Assembly (NCBI RefSeq): GCF_004761875.1
Contig: NZ_SJEY01000003.1
Span: 186,001 to 250,000, forward strand
Direction of reading: 5' to 3'
Source of the DNA: Roseovarius aestuariivivens
GTDB taxonomy: Bacteria > Pseudomonadota > Alphaproteobacteria > Rhodobacterales > Rhodobacteraceae
Length of the DNA: 64,000 nt
The stretch's first letter is position 1. Every line of letters starts with the position of its first letter. Below, piece by piece: positions 26,358 through 35,202 of this stretch. A program made the position numbers and the translations under genes. The notes under the pieces were generated by a model. It did no database searches. It saw only the letters and a list, made by a program, of their open reading frames with translations, and was not told the DNA's origin.

Positions 26358-27410
26358 ATGTTCGAGTCGTTTGGATTTGAGTCACTGACCGCACCGCAGG
26401 CCGCCGTCTGGTTCGCGCTGATCGTCGGCGTCGCCTTTGGCGCGCTGGCCCAGATCACGCGCTTCTGCCTGCGCCGCGCGGTTGTCGGCGACGATCGCAA
26501 ACAGGCCGCCGGCGTGTGGCTGACGGCGCTGGCCGTGGCGGTTCTGGGCACGCAGGCGGCTGTCTACGCGGGCCTGATCGATTTTGCCGACCATCGCTTC
26601 ATGGCCGCCGACCTGCCCGTTTTGGCCATCGTTGCAGGCGGGCTTCTGTTTGGCATCGGGATGGTCCTGACACGCGGCTGCGTGTCGCGCCTGACCGTAC
26701 TCACAGGCGCGGGCAACCTGCGTGCGCTTACCGTGCTGATCGTTTTCGCCGTCACGGCCCATGCCACGCTCAAAGGGGTGCTGGCCCCGGTGCGCACCTC
26801 GCTCGGATCGGTCACTCTGCCGCTGGAAAGCGCGGCCCTGCCCGGTAATCCGCTTCTCTGGGCGGCTCTCATCGCCGGGCTCGCACTGCTCTTCGCCGTG
26901 CGGTCCGGGAACCGCGCCAGCACGCTGGTCTTTGCCGCCCTGATCGGCCTCTTGGTGCCGCTCGCCTGGGTCGGCACGGGCTTCCTGCTTTATGATGATT
27001 TCGATCCCATCGCGATGGAATCGCTGTCCTTCACCTCGCCTGCCGCCGACACGATCTTCTACGCGGTGGCCTCGACGGCGGTGTCACCTGGCTTCGGCAC
27101 CGGCCTTGTTGGAGGTGTCGTTCTGGGCGCGCTGGCCGCGGCCCTTCTGAGCGGCGGCTTTGCGTGGCAAAGCTTCTCCACCCCGCGCGAGACCGGCCGC
27201 TACTTCGCCGGTGCCGTTCTGATGGGCGTGGGCGGCGTGCTGGCCGGCGGCTGCACCGTGGGCGCGGGCCTGTCCGGGGTGCCGACGCTTTCGATCGCAG
27301 CGCTTCTCGCCATCGCCGCCATTGTCGCGGGCGGCCTGATCGCCGACCGCGTGCTGCGCGGCCTTCCGGCCCGCCAGACCGGTCCGGCGGCGCTGCATCC
27401 TGCGGAATAA
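26358..27410 (+). CDS. YeeE/YedE-family (TsuA-like) sulfur compound transporter
   Basis: A 350-aa polytopic membrane protein with about ten spans in two similar halves. Each half has the family's conserved cysteine motif: GIGMVLTRGCVSR in the first half and VGGVLAGGCTVGAGLSG in the second. A further Cys is in QITRFCLRR. YeeE/TsuA proteins import thiosulfate through such cysteines. Full two-half length separates it from the split YeeE/YedE pairs. ATG 26358 follows GGGGGATATCCC. It stands alone with two palindromic sites upstream. The substrate may be thiosulfate or a related sulfane compound. Confidence 0.85.
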   Translation: MFESFGFESLTAPQAAVWFALIVGVAFGALAQITRFCLRRAVVGDDRKQAAGVWLTALAVAVLGTQAAVYAGLIDFADHRFMAADLPVLAIVAGGLLFGIGMVLTRGCVSRLTVLTGAGNLRALTVLIVFAVTAHATLKGVLAPVRTSLGSVTLPLESAALPGNPLLWAALIAGLALLFAVRSGNRASTLVFAALIGLLVPLAWVGTGFLLYDDFDPIAMESLSFTSPAADTIFYAVASTAVSPGFGTGLVGGVVLGALAAALLSGGFAWQSFSTPRETGRYFAGAVLMGVGGVLAGGCTVGAGLSGVPTLSIAALLAIAAIVAGGLIADRVLRGLPARQTGPAALHPAE

Positions 27411-27485
27411 CACCACACCGGATCATCCCTTGAACCTGCGCCGCGTCCCCCATAGGATGCGGCGCTTGTCATGAGGGAGCCTGCA

Positions 27486-27914
27486 ATGCAGCACTATGAG
27501 TACAAGGTCATTCCGGCCCCCGCCAAGGGGCGCAAGGCACCCGGCGTCAAGGGTGCCGATGCGCGCTTCGCCCACGCTCTGGAAACAGCGATCAACGAAC
27601 TGGCGGCAAGCGGTTGGGAATACCTGCGCGCCGACATCCTGCCCAGCGAAGAGCGTCAGGGCCTGACCTCGACCCAGACGGTCTACCGCTCGGTGCTGGT
27701 CTTTCGCCGTCCCATTGATCCGGGCATCTTGGATCGTGGTCCGGTCGATGGCGACAGCCCCGAGGCCGTCGCCGCGACAGAGGTGATCGAGGACGCGAAG
27801 TCCGCCGCGGAAGACATTGATCCCGCAGTTGAAGTGCCCGATGGCGAGCCGCGTTCGGATCCCTCCGATCCCGATCCCGACTGGCCGCAACCGCCCGAAC
27901 GCGACCGGTCTTGA
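27486..27914 (+). CDS. DUF4177-type protein with acidic tail
   Basis: A 142-aa protein. The first part MQHYEYKVIPAPAKG...ALETAINELAASGWEYLRADIL is the small alpha/beta DUF4177 pattern (strand, helix, GWE-turn). A disordered acidic Asp/Pro/Glu tail follows (about residues 80-142). ATG 27486 lies behind AGGGAG. The in-frame ATG 27471 would add five residues that contain that ribosome site, so I rejected it. Function unknown. It precedes the J-domain gene by 118 bases. Confidence 0.78.
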   Translation: MQHYEYKVIPAPAKGRKAPGVKGADARFAHALETAINELAASGWEYLRADILPSEERQGLTSTQTVYRSVLVFRRPIDPGILDRGPVDGDSPEAVAATEVIEDAKSAAEDIDPAVEVPDGEPRSDPSDPDPDWPQPPERDRS

Positions 27915-28032
27915 CCGGGGCCTGCCTGCGCCCGAAAGGCGCGGTGGCCGGGGCCACTTTTTTGCCCTCGCCCCCTTCTCATCGGCGCGTAATGCCATAC
28001 ACTCTTCGCTCCGAGTCGTTGAGGTGAACGTG

Positions 28033-28656
28033 ATGCCAAAACAAGACCCCTTTGGGTTCGACATGTCCGTGTCATCGGCCAAGAAGAAAAACCCGCGCGG
28101 TCGGCGCGGCATGTCCGGTGCGTCCGAAACGTCGACCCGTGTCTGCGAACACGACGGCTGCGAAGAGCCGGGCAAATACCGCGCGCCCAAGGCGCCGGAT
28201 GTGCTGGACGACTACTACTGGTTCTGCAAGGAGCACGTGCGCGAATACAACACGCGCTGGAACTTCTTCGACGGCACGACCGAGGCCGAACTGAACGCCC
28301 AGATGTCGTCCGACAAGGTCTGGGAACGCCACACAAAGCCCTTCACCGACCCCGAACAGCGCGCCTGGGCGCGGCTGGGTATCGAAGACCCGCATCAGGT
28401 TCTTGGCGTGAACGCCACGCAGAACCCCGGCAAGGGCCGCGCGCAACAGCGCAAGCTGCCCCCGACCGAGCGCCGCGCGATCGAGATCCTCGACGCCAAG
28501 GATGACTGGACCAAGGCCGAGATCCGTAAGGCCTACAAGGCGCTGATCAAGGTGCTGCATCCCGACATCAACGGCGGCGACCGCAGCCAGGAAGAACAGC
28601 TGCAACAGGTCGTCTGGGCCTGGGACCAGATCAAGCAAAGCCGCCACTTCAAGTAA
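28033..28656 (+). CDS. J-domain protein with N-terminal Cys/His motif
   Basis: A 207-aa protein with a C-terminal J domain (about residues 150-207). The HPD triplet is in KVLHPDINGGD, and the final helix is QQVVWAWDQIKQSRHFK. Upstream is a C-x4-C plus C-x2-H arrangement (CEHDGC...FCKEH, about residues 39-80) that may bind zinc. There is no G/F-rich or DnaJ-type zinc domain, so it is a specialised co-chaperone for an Hsp70, not DnaJ itself. In Rhodobacterales such a gene commonly sits near cobS, as here. ATG 28033 was chosen after the AACGTG leader; the upstream frame is unlike the family. Confidence 0.85.
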   Translation: MPKQDPFGFDMSVSSAKKKNPRGRRGMSGASETSTRVCEHDGCEEPGKYRAPKAPDVLDDYYWFCKEHVREYNTRWNFFDGTTEAELNAQMSSDKVWERHTKPFTDPEQRAWARLGIEDPHQVLGVNATQNPGKGRAQQRKLPPTERRAIEILDAKDDWTKAEIRKAYKALIKVLHPDINGGDRSQEEQLQQVVWAWDQIKQSRHFK

Positions 28657-28769
28657 CGCCGCGGGAACGAATGGACGTCGCGTCACTTTGAACCTTGACG
28701 TCTCGAACCCGCCTGTGATTACTTCATGCGTGAGGATTCATAACGCGCCATATCACAACGGGAGCTGAC

Positions 28770-29267
28770 ATGCGTGCGGACAGACTGAAGCTGGACGACC
28801 AGCTGTGCTTTGCGCTTTACGCTGCAACAAACGCCGTCACGCGCGCATATCGCCCCAGGCTGGCCGAGATCGGCCTGACCTATCCGCAATACCTGATCAT
28901 GCTTGTTCTCTGGCAGGACGGCCCGCGCACCTTGGGGGCCATCGCGCGGCGGCTTTGTCTCGCCCAAAACGCGATCACGCCACTTGTCGACCGGCTGGAA
29001 AAGGCCGGCCTTGTCACGCGCACGCGTGATCCCGCGGACCGGCGCGTGATCACCATCGCCCTCACCGAAACCGGCGAGTCGCTCCATGACGGGGCGGCGC
29101 GCGCCCAGCACGAAGTAAAATGCGAAACGCTGCTGGACGAGGCCGAACTGGCCGCCTTGCGCAGCACGCTCTTCGCGCTGGTCGACCGGATGAAGACCGA
29201 AACGGGCCATGCCGATATCGCCCATGCGCCGGCACATCCTGCGCCCGATCTGGCTGACGGAGGATAA
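28770..29267 (+). CDS. MarR-family regulator, OhrR-like
   Basis: A 165-aa winged-helix repressor. Its N-terminus LDDQLCFALYAATNAV matches the OhrR pattern with the peroxide-sensing Cys at residue 13. The recognition helix and wing are in LGAIARRLCLAQNAITPLVDRLEKAGLVTRTRDPADRR. OhrR senses organic hydroperoxides and usually represses an adjacent ohr gene, but no ohr lies nearby. The closest redox gene is msrB on the other strand. A start ATG at 28770 follows GGGAGCTGAC. The C-terminal Ala/His/Pro-rich tail is unusual. Confidence 0.82.
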   Translation: MRADRLKLDDQLCFALYAATNAVTRAYRPRLAEIGLTYPQYLIMLVLWQDGPRTLGAIARRLCLAQNAITPLVDRLEKAGLVTRTRDPADRRVITIALTETGESLHDGAARAQHEVKCETLLDEAELAALRSTLFALVDRMKTETGHADIAHAPAHPAPDLADGG

Positions 29268-29342
29268 AGCCACAGACCCGTCGCGGCATGTCAAATCGCG
29301 GACGGGCGACCACCAAAGGGCGGTGAAACGCTATAGGGATAC

Positions 29343-29448
29343 GGGGAATTGGTCAGCGCATGAATGCTTTGCGCAGCCTGTTCATGCAGCGGGCACCATT
29401 CCCCAACGAAAGGCCGGGCCAGGGAGGAGAGCCCGGCCTTTCTCTTTT
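29343..29448 (+). ncRNA. Candidate small RNA with nested stems and strong terminator
   Basis: Between marR and msrB the plus strand can fold as follows. GGGGAAT (29343-29349) pairs with ATTCCCC (29398-29404), and GGT (29351-29353) pairs with ACC (29395-29397). Inside, GCATGAA (29358-29364) pairs with TTCATGC (29381-29387). A separate terminator hairpin with a T-tract follows at 29408. A -10-like TATAGG at 29332 would start transcription near 29343. The fold and the terminator are unusual for a simple 3' end of marR. The family is unknown to me: SRP, 6S and tmRNA signatures are absent. Read-through from marR could also produce it. Confidence 0.5.
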
Positions 29449-29450
29449 TC
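29408..29450 (+). terminator. Perfect 12-bp Rho-independent terminator
   Basis: GAAAGGCCGGGC (29408-29419) pairs perfectly with GCCCGGCCTTTC (29431-29442) across an 11-base loop, followed by TCTTTTTC. The loop holds AGGGAGGAG, a Shine-Dalgarno-like run. It ends marR or the candidate sRNA and faces the convergent msrB. Confidence 0.85.
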
Positions 29451-29465
29451 TCCGATCCGGACACG

Positions 29466-29945
29466 TCAGGCGGCCCGGAAGACCAGGCTGACGCCATTGA
29501 TGCAGTGCCGCTTGCCGGTGGGCTGCGGGCCGTCGTCGAAGATATGACCAAGATGGCTACCGCACCGCGCGCAATGGCATTCGGTGCGCGTGTAAAAGAG
29601 CTTGCGGTCGGGCTTGGTACCGATGGCCCCACTCTGCGCCTGCCAGAAGCTCGGCCAGCCGGTACCGCTATCGTATTTGTGCTTTGACGAATAAAGTGCG
29701 AGATCACACCCCCTGCAATGGTACATGCCCGGTGCGTCAAGCTTGTCGAGCGGCGACGTGCCAGCCCGCTCGGTGCCCTCCTCGCGCATCACCCGGTATT
29801 CCAGATCGCTCAGCATGGCGCGCCATTCGGCATCGCTGCGCGTGACCTCGAAATTACCCTGCGCGGCCGAGGCCAGCCGCGCGCGTCCAAACGCGAGCGC
29901 CGAGCCTGCGGCGAGCACCGTTGCGATGAAATGGCGGCGGTCCAT
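29466..29945 (-). CDS. msrB: Peptide-methionine (R)-S-oxide reductase with Tat-type signal
   Basis: A 159-aa precursor. The start MDRRHFIATVLAAGSALAFG has the twin-arginine form RRHFI and a hydrophobic core, so export by Tat to the periplasm is likely. The MsrB fold follows with zinc pairs CRGC and CARC, the W/F pocket GTGWPSF, and the catalytic end GKRHCINGVSLVF, where Cys is the active residue. It reduces oxidised methionine in exported proteins. GGAGGA lies before ATG 29945. It lies downstream of the ECF/anti-sigma pair on the same strand (131 bases), so it may belong to that regulon. Confidence 0.92.
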   Translation of the reverse strand: MDRRHFIATVLAAGSALAFGRARLASAAQGNFEVTRSDAEWRAMLSDLEYRVMREEGTERAGTSPLDKLDAPGMYHCRGCDLALYSSKHKYDSGTGWPSFWQAQSGAIGTKPDRKLFYTRTECHCARCGSHLGHIFDDGPQPTGKRHCINGVSLVFRAA

Positions 29946-30076
29946 GATGCGTCCTCCGTGTCGTTCGTCTTGATAAGAAGGATGGGCGGCGCGGGACGCG
30001 TCCACAACCTCGATCACTCAGACGTGTTCGGGCTCTGCCCTGTCGCAAGGCGCGCGCAATGCGCTTTTGTCACGGC

Positions 30077-30781
30077 TTATGGCGTACCCAGCGGCCCCAC
30101 GGCCAGCACGTCGCCCGTCGGCGACCGGTCCGGCGACCCGCCCGACGGCTCGTCTGACAGTGCCAGGATCCCGCCTTCCAGCCGCGCCCGCAGTGGCTCG
30201 GCCACGGGCAGACGCGCCCGCGCCGCCTCGGGCAGCACACCAAGCGAAACCGGCGGACCATCGCCTTCGATCAGCCACAGCTCCAGCACCCGGCCCGGAC
30301 GGGCCGCGCCCGCGCGGCGCTCGACGTAAAACTCACCTGCACCGGCGTCGTAGGCCGCCGCCACATAAAGACCGCCATCCGTCGCTTCGATCTCGGCGCG
30401 ATAGACGGGTGCCACAGGCGGATGCACGCCTGAAGGCCCATGATCGATGCCCAGAAACAGCGCCAGGATCAACGCCGCCGCCGTCAGCATCGGAACACCC
30501 ACGCGTCGGAACAGGCCCAGCGGTCCTCGTGCCGGCCCGGAAAAAATCCGCGCCTCGATCGCCTGATGCACGCGCACAGGCGGCACTTGCGGCTCGACAA
30601 GATCCGACAGGCCGGTGAAATCCTCGGTCCACTGCCGGACAAGCGCCCGCAACGCGGCATTCTCCCCAAGACGCGCGGCAAAGCCCGCCGCCTCGTCGGG
30701 CGGCAGCAGCCCAAGGGCGTATTCGCCCGCAAGAACCTTGTCCTCATCGCGGTCCTCGTCCCAGTATGGCCGACCGCTCAT
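30077..30781 (-). CDS. RskA-like anti-sigma factor
   Basis: A 234-aa single-pass membrane protein. The cytoplasmic N-terminus has the anti-sigma pattern DKVLAGEYALGLLPPDEAAGFAARL, then one membrane span (LTAAALILALFLGI, about residues 93-108). The periplasmic C-terminal domain is rich in strands (YVERRAGAARPGRVLELWLIEG), typical of RskA/anti-SigK proteins. No HxxxCxxC zinc motif is visible, so it is not a ZAS type. Its ATG overlaps the sigma factor stop (ATGA), the usual coupling that balances the pair. Confidence 0.87.
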   Translation of the reverse strand: MSGRPYWDEDRDEDKVLAGEYALGLLPPDEAAGFAARLGENAALRALVRQWTEDFTGLSDLVEPQVPPVRVHQAIEARIFSGPARGPLGLFRRVGVPMLTAAALILALFLGIDHGPSGVHPPVAPVYRAEIEATDGGLYVAAAYDAGAGEFYVERRAGAARPGRVLELWLIEGDGPPVSLGVLPEAARARLPVAEPLRARLEGGILALSDEPSGGSPDRSPTGDVLAVGPLGTP

Positions 30782-31317
30782 CGCGCAAGACACTCCCGCA
30801 GCCGCAACAGGCTTTGCCGCAGCCACGTGCGCATCGTGTTGAGCGGCACGCCATATTGCGCGGCCAGCTCGGCATAGGTCTTGCCCTCCAGATAGGCGCG
30901 CCGCATCGCGCCCGCGCGATCAGGCGCCAACTCGTCGAAACACGCGGTCAGCCGGGGCCGGTCCGAGGCGTCAATCGCCTGCGCTTCGGGGCCCGGCGCC
31001 GTGTCGGACAGCGGATCGGGCAGCGGGGCCTCGATGCCATGGATCGTCCGGCGACGCCTGTCGATCGCGGCATTGCGCGCGCTGGTGATCAGCCATGTCA
31101 TCGGGCTCAGGCAATCGGCATCATACCGCCCGGCGGTGTGCCAGACCCGGACATAGACCTCCTGCAAGGTCTCCTCGGCCTCGCTGCGGGTGCTCACGAT
31201 GCGCAGGATCACCCCGAAAAGCTTCGCCGAGGTCGCGGCGTAAAGCGCCGAGAACGCCACGCGGTCGCCCGACGCGGTCCGCGCAATCAATGTCTCGATA
31301 TCAGCCCGGTCCGCCAT
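30778..31317 (-). CDS. ECF-type RNA polymerase sigma factor
   Basis: A 179-aa two-domain sigma factor. Region 2 is in [22 protein letters not shown]...[20 protein letters not shown], with the core-binding helix and the -10 strand segment [19 protein letters not shown]. Region 4 is the C-terminal helix-turn-helix [34 protein letters not shown], which reads the -35. It is translated with the RskA-like anti-sigma factor, an SigK-like arrangement. The likely input is an envelope or oxidative signal, given msrB next door. Its target promoter cannot be read from the gene alone. Confidence 0.93.
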   Translation of the reverse strand: MADRADIETLIARTASGDRVAFSALYAATSAKLFGVILRIVSTRSEAEETLQEVYVRVWHTAGRYDADCLSPMTWLITSARNAAIDRRRRTIHGIEAPLPDPLSDTAPGPEAQAIDASDRPRLTACFDELAPDRAGAMRRAYLEGKTYAELAAQYGVPLNTMRTWLRQSLLRLRECLAR

Positions 31318-31475
31318 CGGCCCTGAACATACCCCAACCCCTTCGCACTGGGCAGGCTAGCGTGGGCATCCCGGCGCGACCAGCCAAAACTTCTGTGCCC
31401 TTTCCCTTGCCCTTCACCGCGATATGTTGCAGGGGAACAGCAAAGCTGAAAGATCGGAAACGAAGGATAGGCAGG

Positions 31476-32462
31476 ATGGCCGACGGGAACATGGACCGCG
31501 ACGTGAAACCGACCGAGGAAGTCTCGGTCCGCGATGTCTTCGGGATCGACACCGACATGGTCGTCAAAGGCTTTGCCGAGCCGACCGAACGCACGCCGGA
31601 AATCGACAGCACCTACAAGTTCGATCCCGACACCACGCTGGCCATCCTTGCGGGCTTTTCCCACAATCGCCGCGTGATGGTGCAGGGGTATCACGGCACC
31701 GGTAAGTCCACCCATATCGAACAGGTGGCCGCGCGCCTAAACTGGCCTGCCGTGCGCGTCAACCTCGACAGCCACATCAGCCGGATCGACCTGATCGGCA
31801 AGGACGCGATCAAGCTGCGCGAAGGCGTGCAGGTGACCGAATTTCACGAGGGCATCCTGCCCTGGGCGCTGCGCAACCCGGTGGCCATCGTCTTCGACGA
31901 ATACGACGCCGGCCGCGCCGACGTGATGTTCGTCATCCAGCGCGTGCTGGAACATGACGGCAAATTGACGCTGCTCGATCAGAACGAGATCATCACGCCG
32001 CACCCCTGCTTCCGCCTTTTCGCCACGGCCAACACCGTGGGCCTGGGCGACACGACCGGGCTCTACCACGGCGTGCAGCAGATCAACCAGGCGCAGATGG
32101 ACCGCTGGAGCCTTGTGGCCACGCTGAACTACCTCAGCCACGACGCCGAAACCGCCATCGTCATCGCCAAGACGCCGCAGATGAACACCGAGGCCGGGCG
32201 CAAGACGATCAGCCAGATGGTCACCGTCGCCGATCTCACCCGCACGGCCTTCATGAACGGCGATCTGTCGACAGTCATGAGCCCGCGTACGGTGATCAAC
32301 TGGGCCCAGAACAGCCGCATCTTCAAGGATGTCGGCTATGCCTTCCGGCTCACCTTCCTCAACAAATGCGACGAGCTTGAGCGTCAGACAGTAGCAGAGT
32401 TCTACCAGCGCTGCTTTGACGAGGAACTGCCTGAAAGCGCGGCCAGCCTCAGCCTCGGCTGA
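31476..32462 (+). CDS. cobS: Cobaltochelatase subunit CobS (AAA+ ATPase)
   Basis: A 328-aa AAA+ ATPase of aerobic cobalamin synthesis. With CobT it forms a chaperone-like ring that helps CobN insert cobalt into hydrogenobyrinic acid a,c-diamide. Walker A is [10 protein letters not shown], Walker B is [10 protein letters not shown], and sensor motifs are in [17 protein letters not shown] 31476 follows GGATAGGCAGG; the longer frame upstream is not similar. It is divergent from the ECF gene. CobT lies downstream after an unrelated small gene. CobN is not in the window. Confidence 0.95.
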   Translation: MADGNMDRDVKPTEEVSVRDVFGIDTDMVVKGFAEPTERTPEIDSTYKFDPDTTLAILAGFSHNRRVMVQGYHGTGKSTHIEQVAARLNWPAVRVNLDSHISRIDLIGKDAIKLREGVQVTEFHEGILPWALRNPVAIVFDEYDAGRADVMFVIQRVLEHDGKLTLLDQNEIITPHPCFRLFATANTVGLGDTTGLYHGVQQINQAQMDRWSLVATLNYLSHDAETAIVIAKTPQMNTEAGRKTISQMVTVADLTRTAFMNGDLSTVMSPRTVINWAQNSRIFKDVGYAFRLTFLNKCDELERQTVAEFYQRCFDEELPESAASLSLG

Positions 32463-32503
32463 AGCGCCGGCTTTTCGTCGCCCATAACAGCCCGAAATCC
32501 CAA

Positions 32504-32550
32504 CAGGTTTCGCCCCGGATTTGTCGAAAATCCGGGGTGTGACACCTGTG
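32504..32550. repeat. Nested inverted repeat downstream of cobS
   Basis: CCCCGGATTT (32514-32523) pairs perfectly with AAATCCGGGG (32529-32538) across GTCGA. Outside it ACAGGT (32504-32509) pairs with ACCTGT (32545-32550). The element lies between cobS and the next gene. There is no T-tract directly after it. It could slow or end cobS transcription, or protect a 3' end. Confidence 0.55.
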
Positions 32551-32628
32551 GCGGACAGAAAACACTCCGGCCAAAAGTTTTTAATCTGCTTTATTTTTGG
32601 GAAACTTGTATGATTTACTGTTCAATAA

Positions 32629-33012
32629 ATGAGCAGTTTAAAAACAATCGTCGTATGTCTCGTGCTCTGGCCCCTGTCGCTTCAGGCGGGCCAGCGGGAC
32701 AATTCGGACATCGCTCTGCAATTCTCCGGCTGCCTTGGGCGCTATGCGGCGCAGGTGGCGCATGACCATCTGATGCGCCGCGACGCTCAGGACGACGAAC
32801 GCCGCCTGCGCACCTTCGCTGCGCTGCTCGACGCGGTGCCGGCCACACCGCTGCCACCCGCCACGATCATGGCGCACCGGATTGACGCCAAGATGCGTTT
32901 CGCCGACCTCTTGCGGATCGCCGAGTTTCACACCGATCCGCAGCGCGCCGCGCGCGCCGCCCGGTTGGTGCGCCGTCACCTGCGGGCCTGCGAAACGCTC
33001 GTACTGGGCTGA
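32629..33012 (+). CDS. Small exported protein of unknown function
   Basis: A 127-aa precursor. MSSLKTIVVCLVLWPLSLQAG has the form of a Sec signal peptide with cleavage near LQA-GQ. The mature part is helical with many Arg/Ala/His residues (AARAARLVRRHLRACETLVLG), and two Cys (about 35 and 121) could pair. The start is preceded by an AT-rich stretch (32575-32628) without a good ribosome site. I do not recognise a family. It interrupts the cobS-cobT pair. Confidence 0.6.
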   Translation: MSSLKTIVVCLVLWPLSLQAGQRDNSDIALQFSGCLGRYAAQVAHDHLMRRDAQDDERRLRTFAALLDAVPATPLPPATIMAHRIDAKMRFADLLRIAEFHTDPQRAARAARLVRRHLRACETLVLG

Positions 33013-33119
33013 CCGGGGCGCGCAGGTCAGGGTTTGGAAAACGCCCCGCCCCACTGGTCAATCCCCCGACATCGCATTAGGTTGCCGGTCAGACCCACAC
33101 CCGACACAAAGCGCGCGCC

Positions 33120-34994
33120 ATGGCCCAGTCCGACAACCCCGCAGATCCGTTCAAGAAGGCGCTGGCCGAGGCGACCAAGGTCTTGGCCGACAATCCCGAA
33201 CTGTCGGTCACTTACTCGGTCGATCCCGCCGGGCTTTCGGGCGACGCCATGCGTCTGCCCCAGATCAGCCGCCGCATGACCCGCGACGAGGTGCTGCAGG
33301 CCCGCGGCACCGCCGACGCGCTGGCGTTGCGCCACAAGTTTCACGACGAAGGCACCCATAGCCGCTATGCCCCGCCCGGAGAGATGGCGCGTGAGCTTTA
33401 CGAGGCGATGGAAACCGCCCGGTGCGAGGCGATGGGCGCGCGCGAAATGCCCGGAACTGCGGGCAATATCGACGCCAAGATCGGCGCCGAGGCCCTGCGC
33501 AAGGGCTACGACCAGATCTCCGACACCGCCGACGCGCCGCTGCCCGTCGCTGCAGGCTACCTGATCCGCCACCTCGCCACGGGCCGCAAGCTGCCCGAGG
33601 GTGCGCGCAACGTGATGGAGCTCTGGCAGGGCTTTATCGAGGAACAGGCCGGCGGCACGCTCGAAGACCTGCAAACCAAGCTCTCAGACCAAAGCGCCTT
33701 CGCCCGCTTCGCCCGCCAGATCATCGACGACCTCGGCTACGGCGATCAGCTCGGCGACGATCCCGACGCCATGGAGGACGAGAGCGAGGACGAGGCCGAC
33801 AGCGACACCGAAGAGCAGGAAGAGCCCGACAGCACCGGCGAGGACGACAGCGACGAGACCGAAACCGACGCCGACCCCGAACAGGCCCAGGACGAGCAGC
33901 AGGACGAACAACAGGCCCAGGTCAGCATGGACGATCTTGCCGACCAGGAGCTGGGCGACGAGACCGAACTCCCCGAAGGCGAGGCCCCGCTTGAGCCCCC
34001 CCAGGCCGCGCCGGTGTCCGAGGCCGATCCGGGCTACACCGTCTACAAGACCGAGTATGACGAAGAGGTCCACGCCGAGGATCTCGCCGACCCGGTGGAG
34101 CTGGAACGCCTGCGGGCCTATCTCGACCAGCAGCTCGATCCGCTGAAAGGCGCGGTGGGCCGGCTGGCCAACAAGCTGCAGCGCCGGCTTCAGGCGCAGC
34201 AAAGCCGCTCCTGGGAGTTTGACCGCGAGGAAGGCATTCTCGACGCGGGCCGCCTCGCGCGCGTGGTGGCCAACCCCACCACCCCGCTCAGCTTCAAGAT
34301 CGAGAAGGACACGGAGTTTCGCGACACCGTGGTGACTCTGCTTCTCGACAATTCCGGCTCGATGCGCGGTCGGCCCATCTCTATCGCCGCCATTTGCGCC
34401 GACGTGCTCGCCCGCACCCTGGAACGCTGCTCGGTCAAGGTCGAGATCCTTGGCTTCACCACCCGCGCGTGGAAGGGCGGTCTCAGCCGCGAGGCCTGGC
34501 TCAACGAGGGCCGCCCGCAGCTTCCCGGGCGTCTCAACGACCTGCGCCACATCATCTACAAATCCGCCGACGCGCCGATGCGCCGGACCCGCACCAATCT
34601 GGGCCTGATGATGAAAGAGGGCCTCCTGAAGGAAAATATCGACGGCGAAGCGCTGGAATGGGCGCATCGCCGCACGGTGGCCCGCCGCGAACAGCGCAAG
34701 ATCCTGATGGTCATCTCCGACGGTGCGCCGGTGGATGATTCCACGCTCTCGGTGAACCCCGCCAACTACCTCGAAAAGCACCTGCGCGACGTCATCGCCA
34801 TGGTCGAGCGGCGCAAACAGGTGGAGCTTCTGGCCATCGGCATCGGCCACGATGTCACCCGCTACTACAACCGCGCGGTCACGATCACCGACGCCGATCA
34901 GCTGGCCGGGGCCATGACCGAACAACTCGCAGCCCTTTTCGACAGCGACCCCCGCGCCCGCGCCCGGGTCATGGGCATGCGCAAGGCCGGATAG
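33120..34994 (+). CDS. cobT: Cobaltochelatase subunit CobT
   Basis: A 624-aa partner of CobS in aerobic cobalt insertion. It has an N-terminal helical domain, a very acidic middle (about residues 215-300, Asp/Glu/Gln-rich, with runs such as [17 protein letters not shown]) and a C-terminal von Willebrand A-type domain. The VWA metal site is [11 protein letters not shown] (D-x-S-x-S) and [13 protein letters not shown]. This order is diagnostic for CobT. ATG 33120 starts [20 protein letters not shown]. The acidic stretch makes long antisense shadow frames on the other strand. It ends before a repeat-rich gap. Confidence 0.96.
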   Translation: MAQSDNPADPFKKALAEATKVLADNPELSVTYSVDPAGLSGDAMRLPQISRRMTRDEVLQARGTADALALRHKFHDEGTHSRYAPPGEMARELYEAMETARCEAMGAREMPGTAGNIDAKIGAEALRKGYDQISDTADAPLPVAAGYLIRHLATGRKLPEGARNVMELWQGFIEEQAGGTLEDLQTKLSDQSAFARFARQIIDDLGYGDQLGDDPDAMEDESEDEADSDTEEQEEPDSTGEDDSDETETDADPEQAQDEQQDEQQAQVSMDDLADQELGDETELPEGEAPLEPPQAAPVSEADPGYTVYKTEYDEEVHAEDLADPVELERLRAYLDQQLDPLKGAVGRLANKLQRRLQAQQSRSWEFDREEGILDAGRLARVVANPTTPLSFKIEKDTEFRDTVVTLLLDNSGSMRGRPISIAAICADVLARTLERCSVKVEILGFTTRAWKGGLSREAWLNEGRPQLPGRLNDLRHIIYKSADAPMRRTRTNLGLMMKEGLLKENIDGEALEWAHRRTVARREQRKILMVISDGAPVDDSTLSVNPANYLEKHLRDVIAMVERRKQVELLAIGIGHDVTRYYNRAVTITDADQLAGAMTEQLAALFDSDPRARARVMGMRKAG

Positions 34995-35202
34995 CGCCAA
35001 CACCTGGCCCGCCCCCGAAAGGCGCCTCGCCCTCGTCACGCCGTGGCGCCGCGTCACGGGGCACAGCGCACAGCACCCCTCCCCGTCTTCATCTGGCCCG
35101 AAATACCTCGGGGGTCCGGGGGCAGAGCCCCCGGCGTCTGCCGCCAGACCCCCACCACCGGATGCATGGACTTCCCTGCCGCCCTTCTCTAGCACTACCT
35201 CT
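34995..35202. repeat. Repeat-like hairpin element between cobT and pepP
   Basis: The gap contains TGGCCCGAAATACCTCGGGG followed by a perfect hairpin: CCGGGGGC (35116-35123) with GCCCCCGG (35127-35134). A second, GTCTG (35136-35140) with CAGAC (35145-35149), follows. Such GGCCCGAAATA/CGGGGG hairpins recur between genes of Rhodobacterales, so this is likely a dispersed REP-type repeat that also ends transcription. No gene is visible. Confidence 0.6.

Noticed and set aside
29343..29448. SRP RNA, 6S RNA or tmRNA assignment for the candidate sRNA
   Set aside because: The conserved GGAAGGAAGC-type SRP loop, a 6S central bubble and tmRNA ends are not present.
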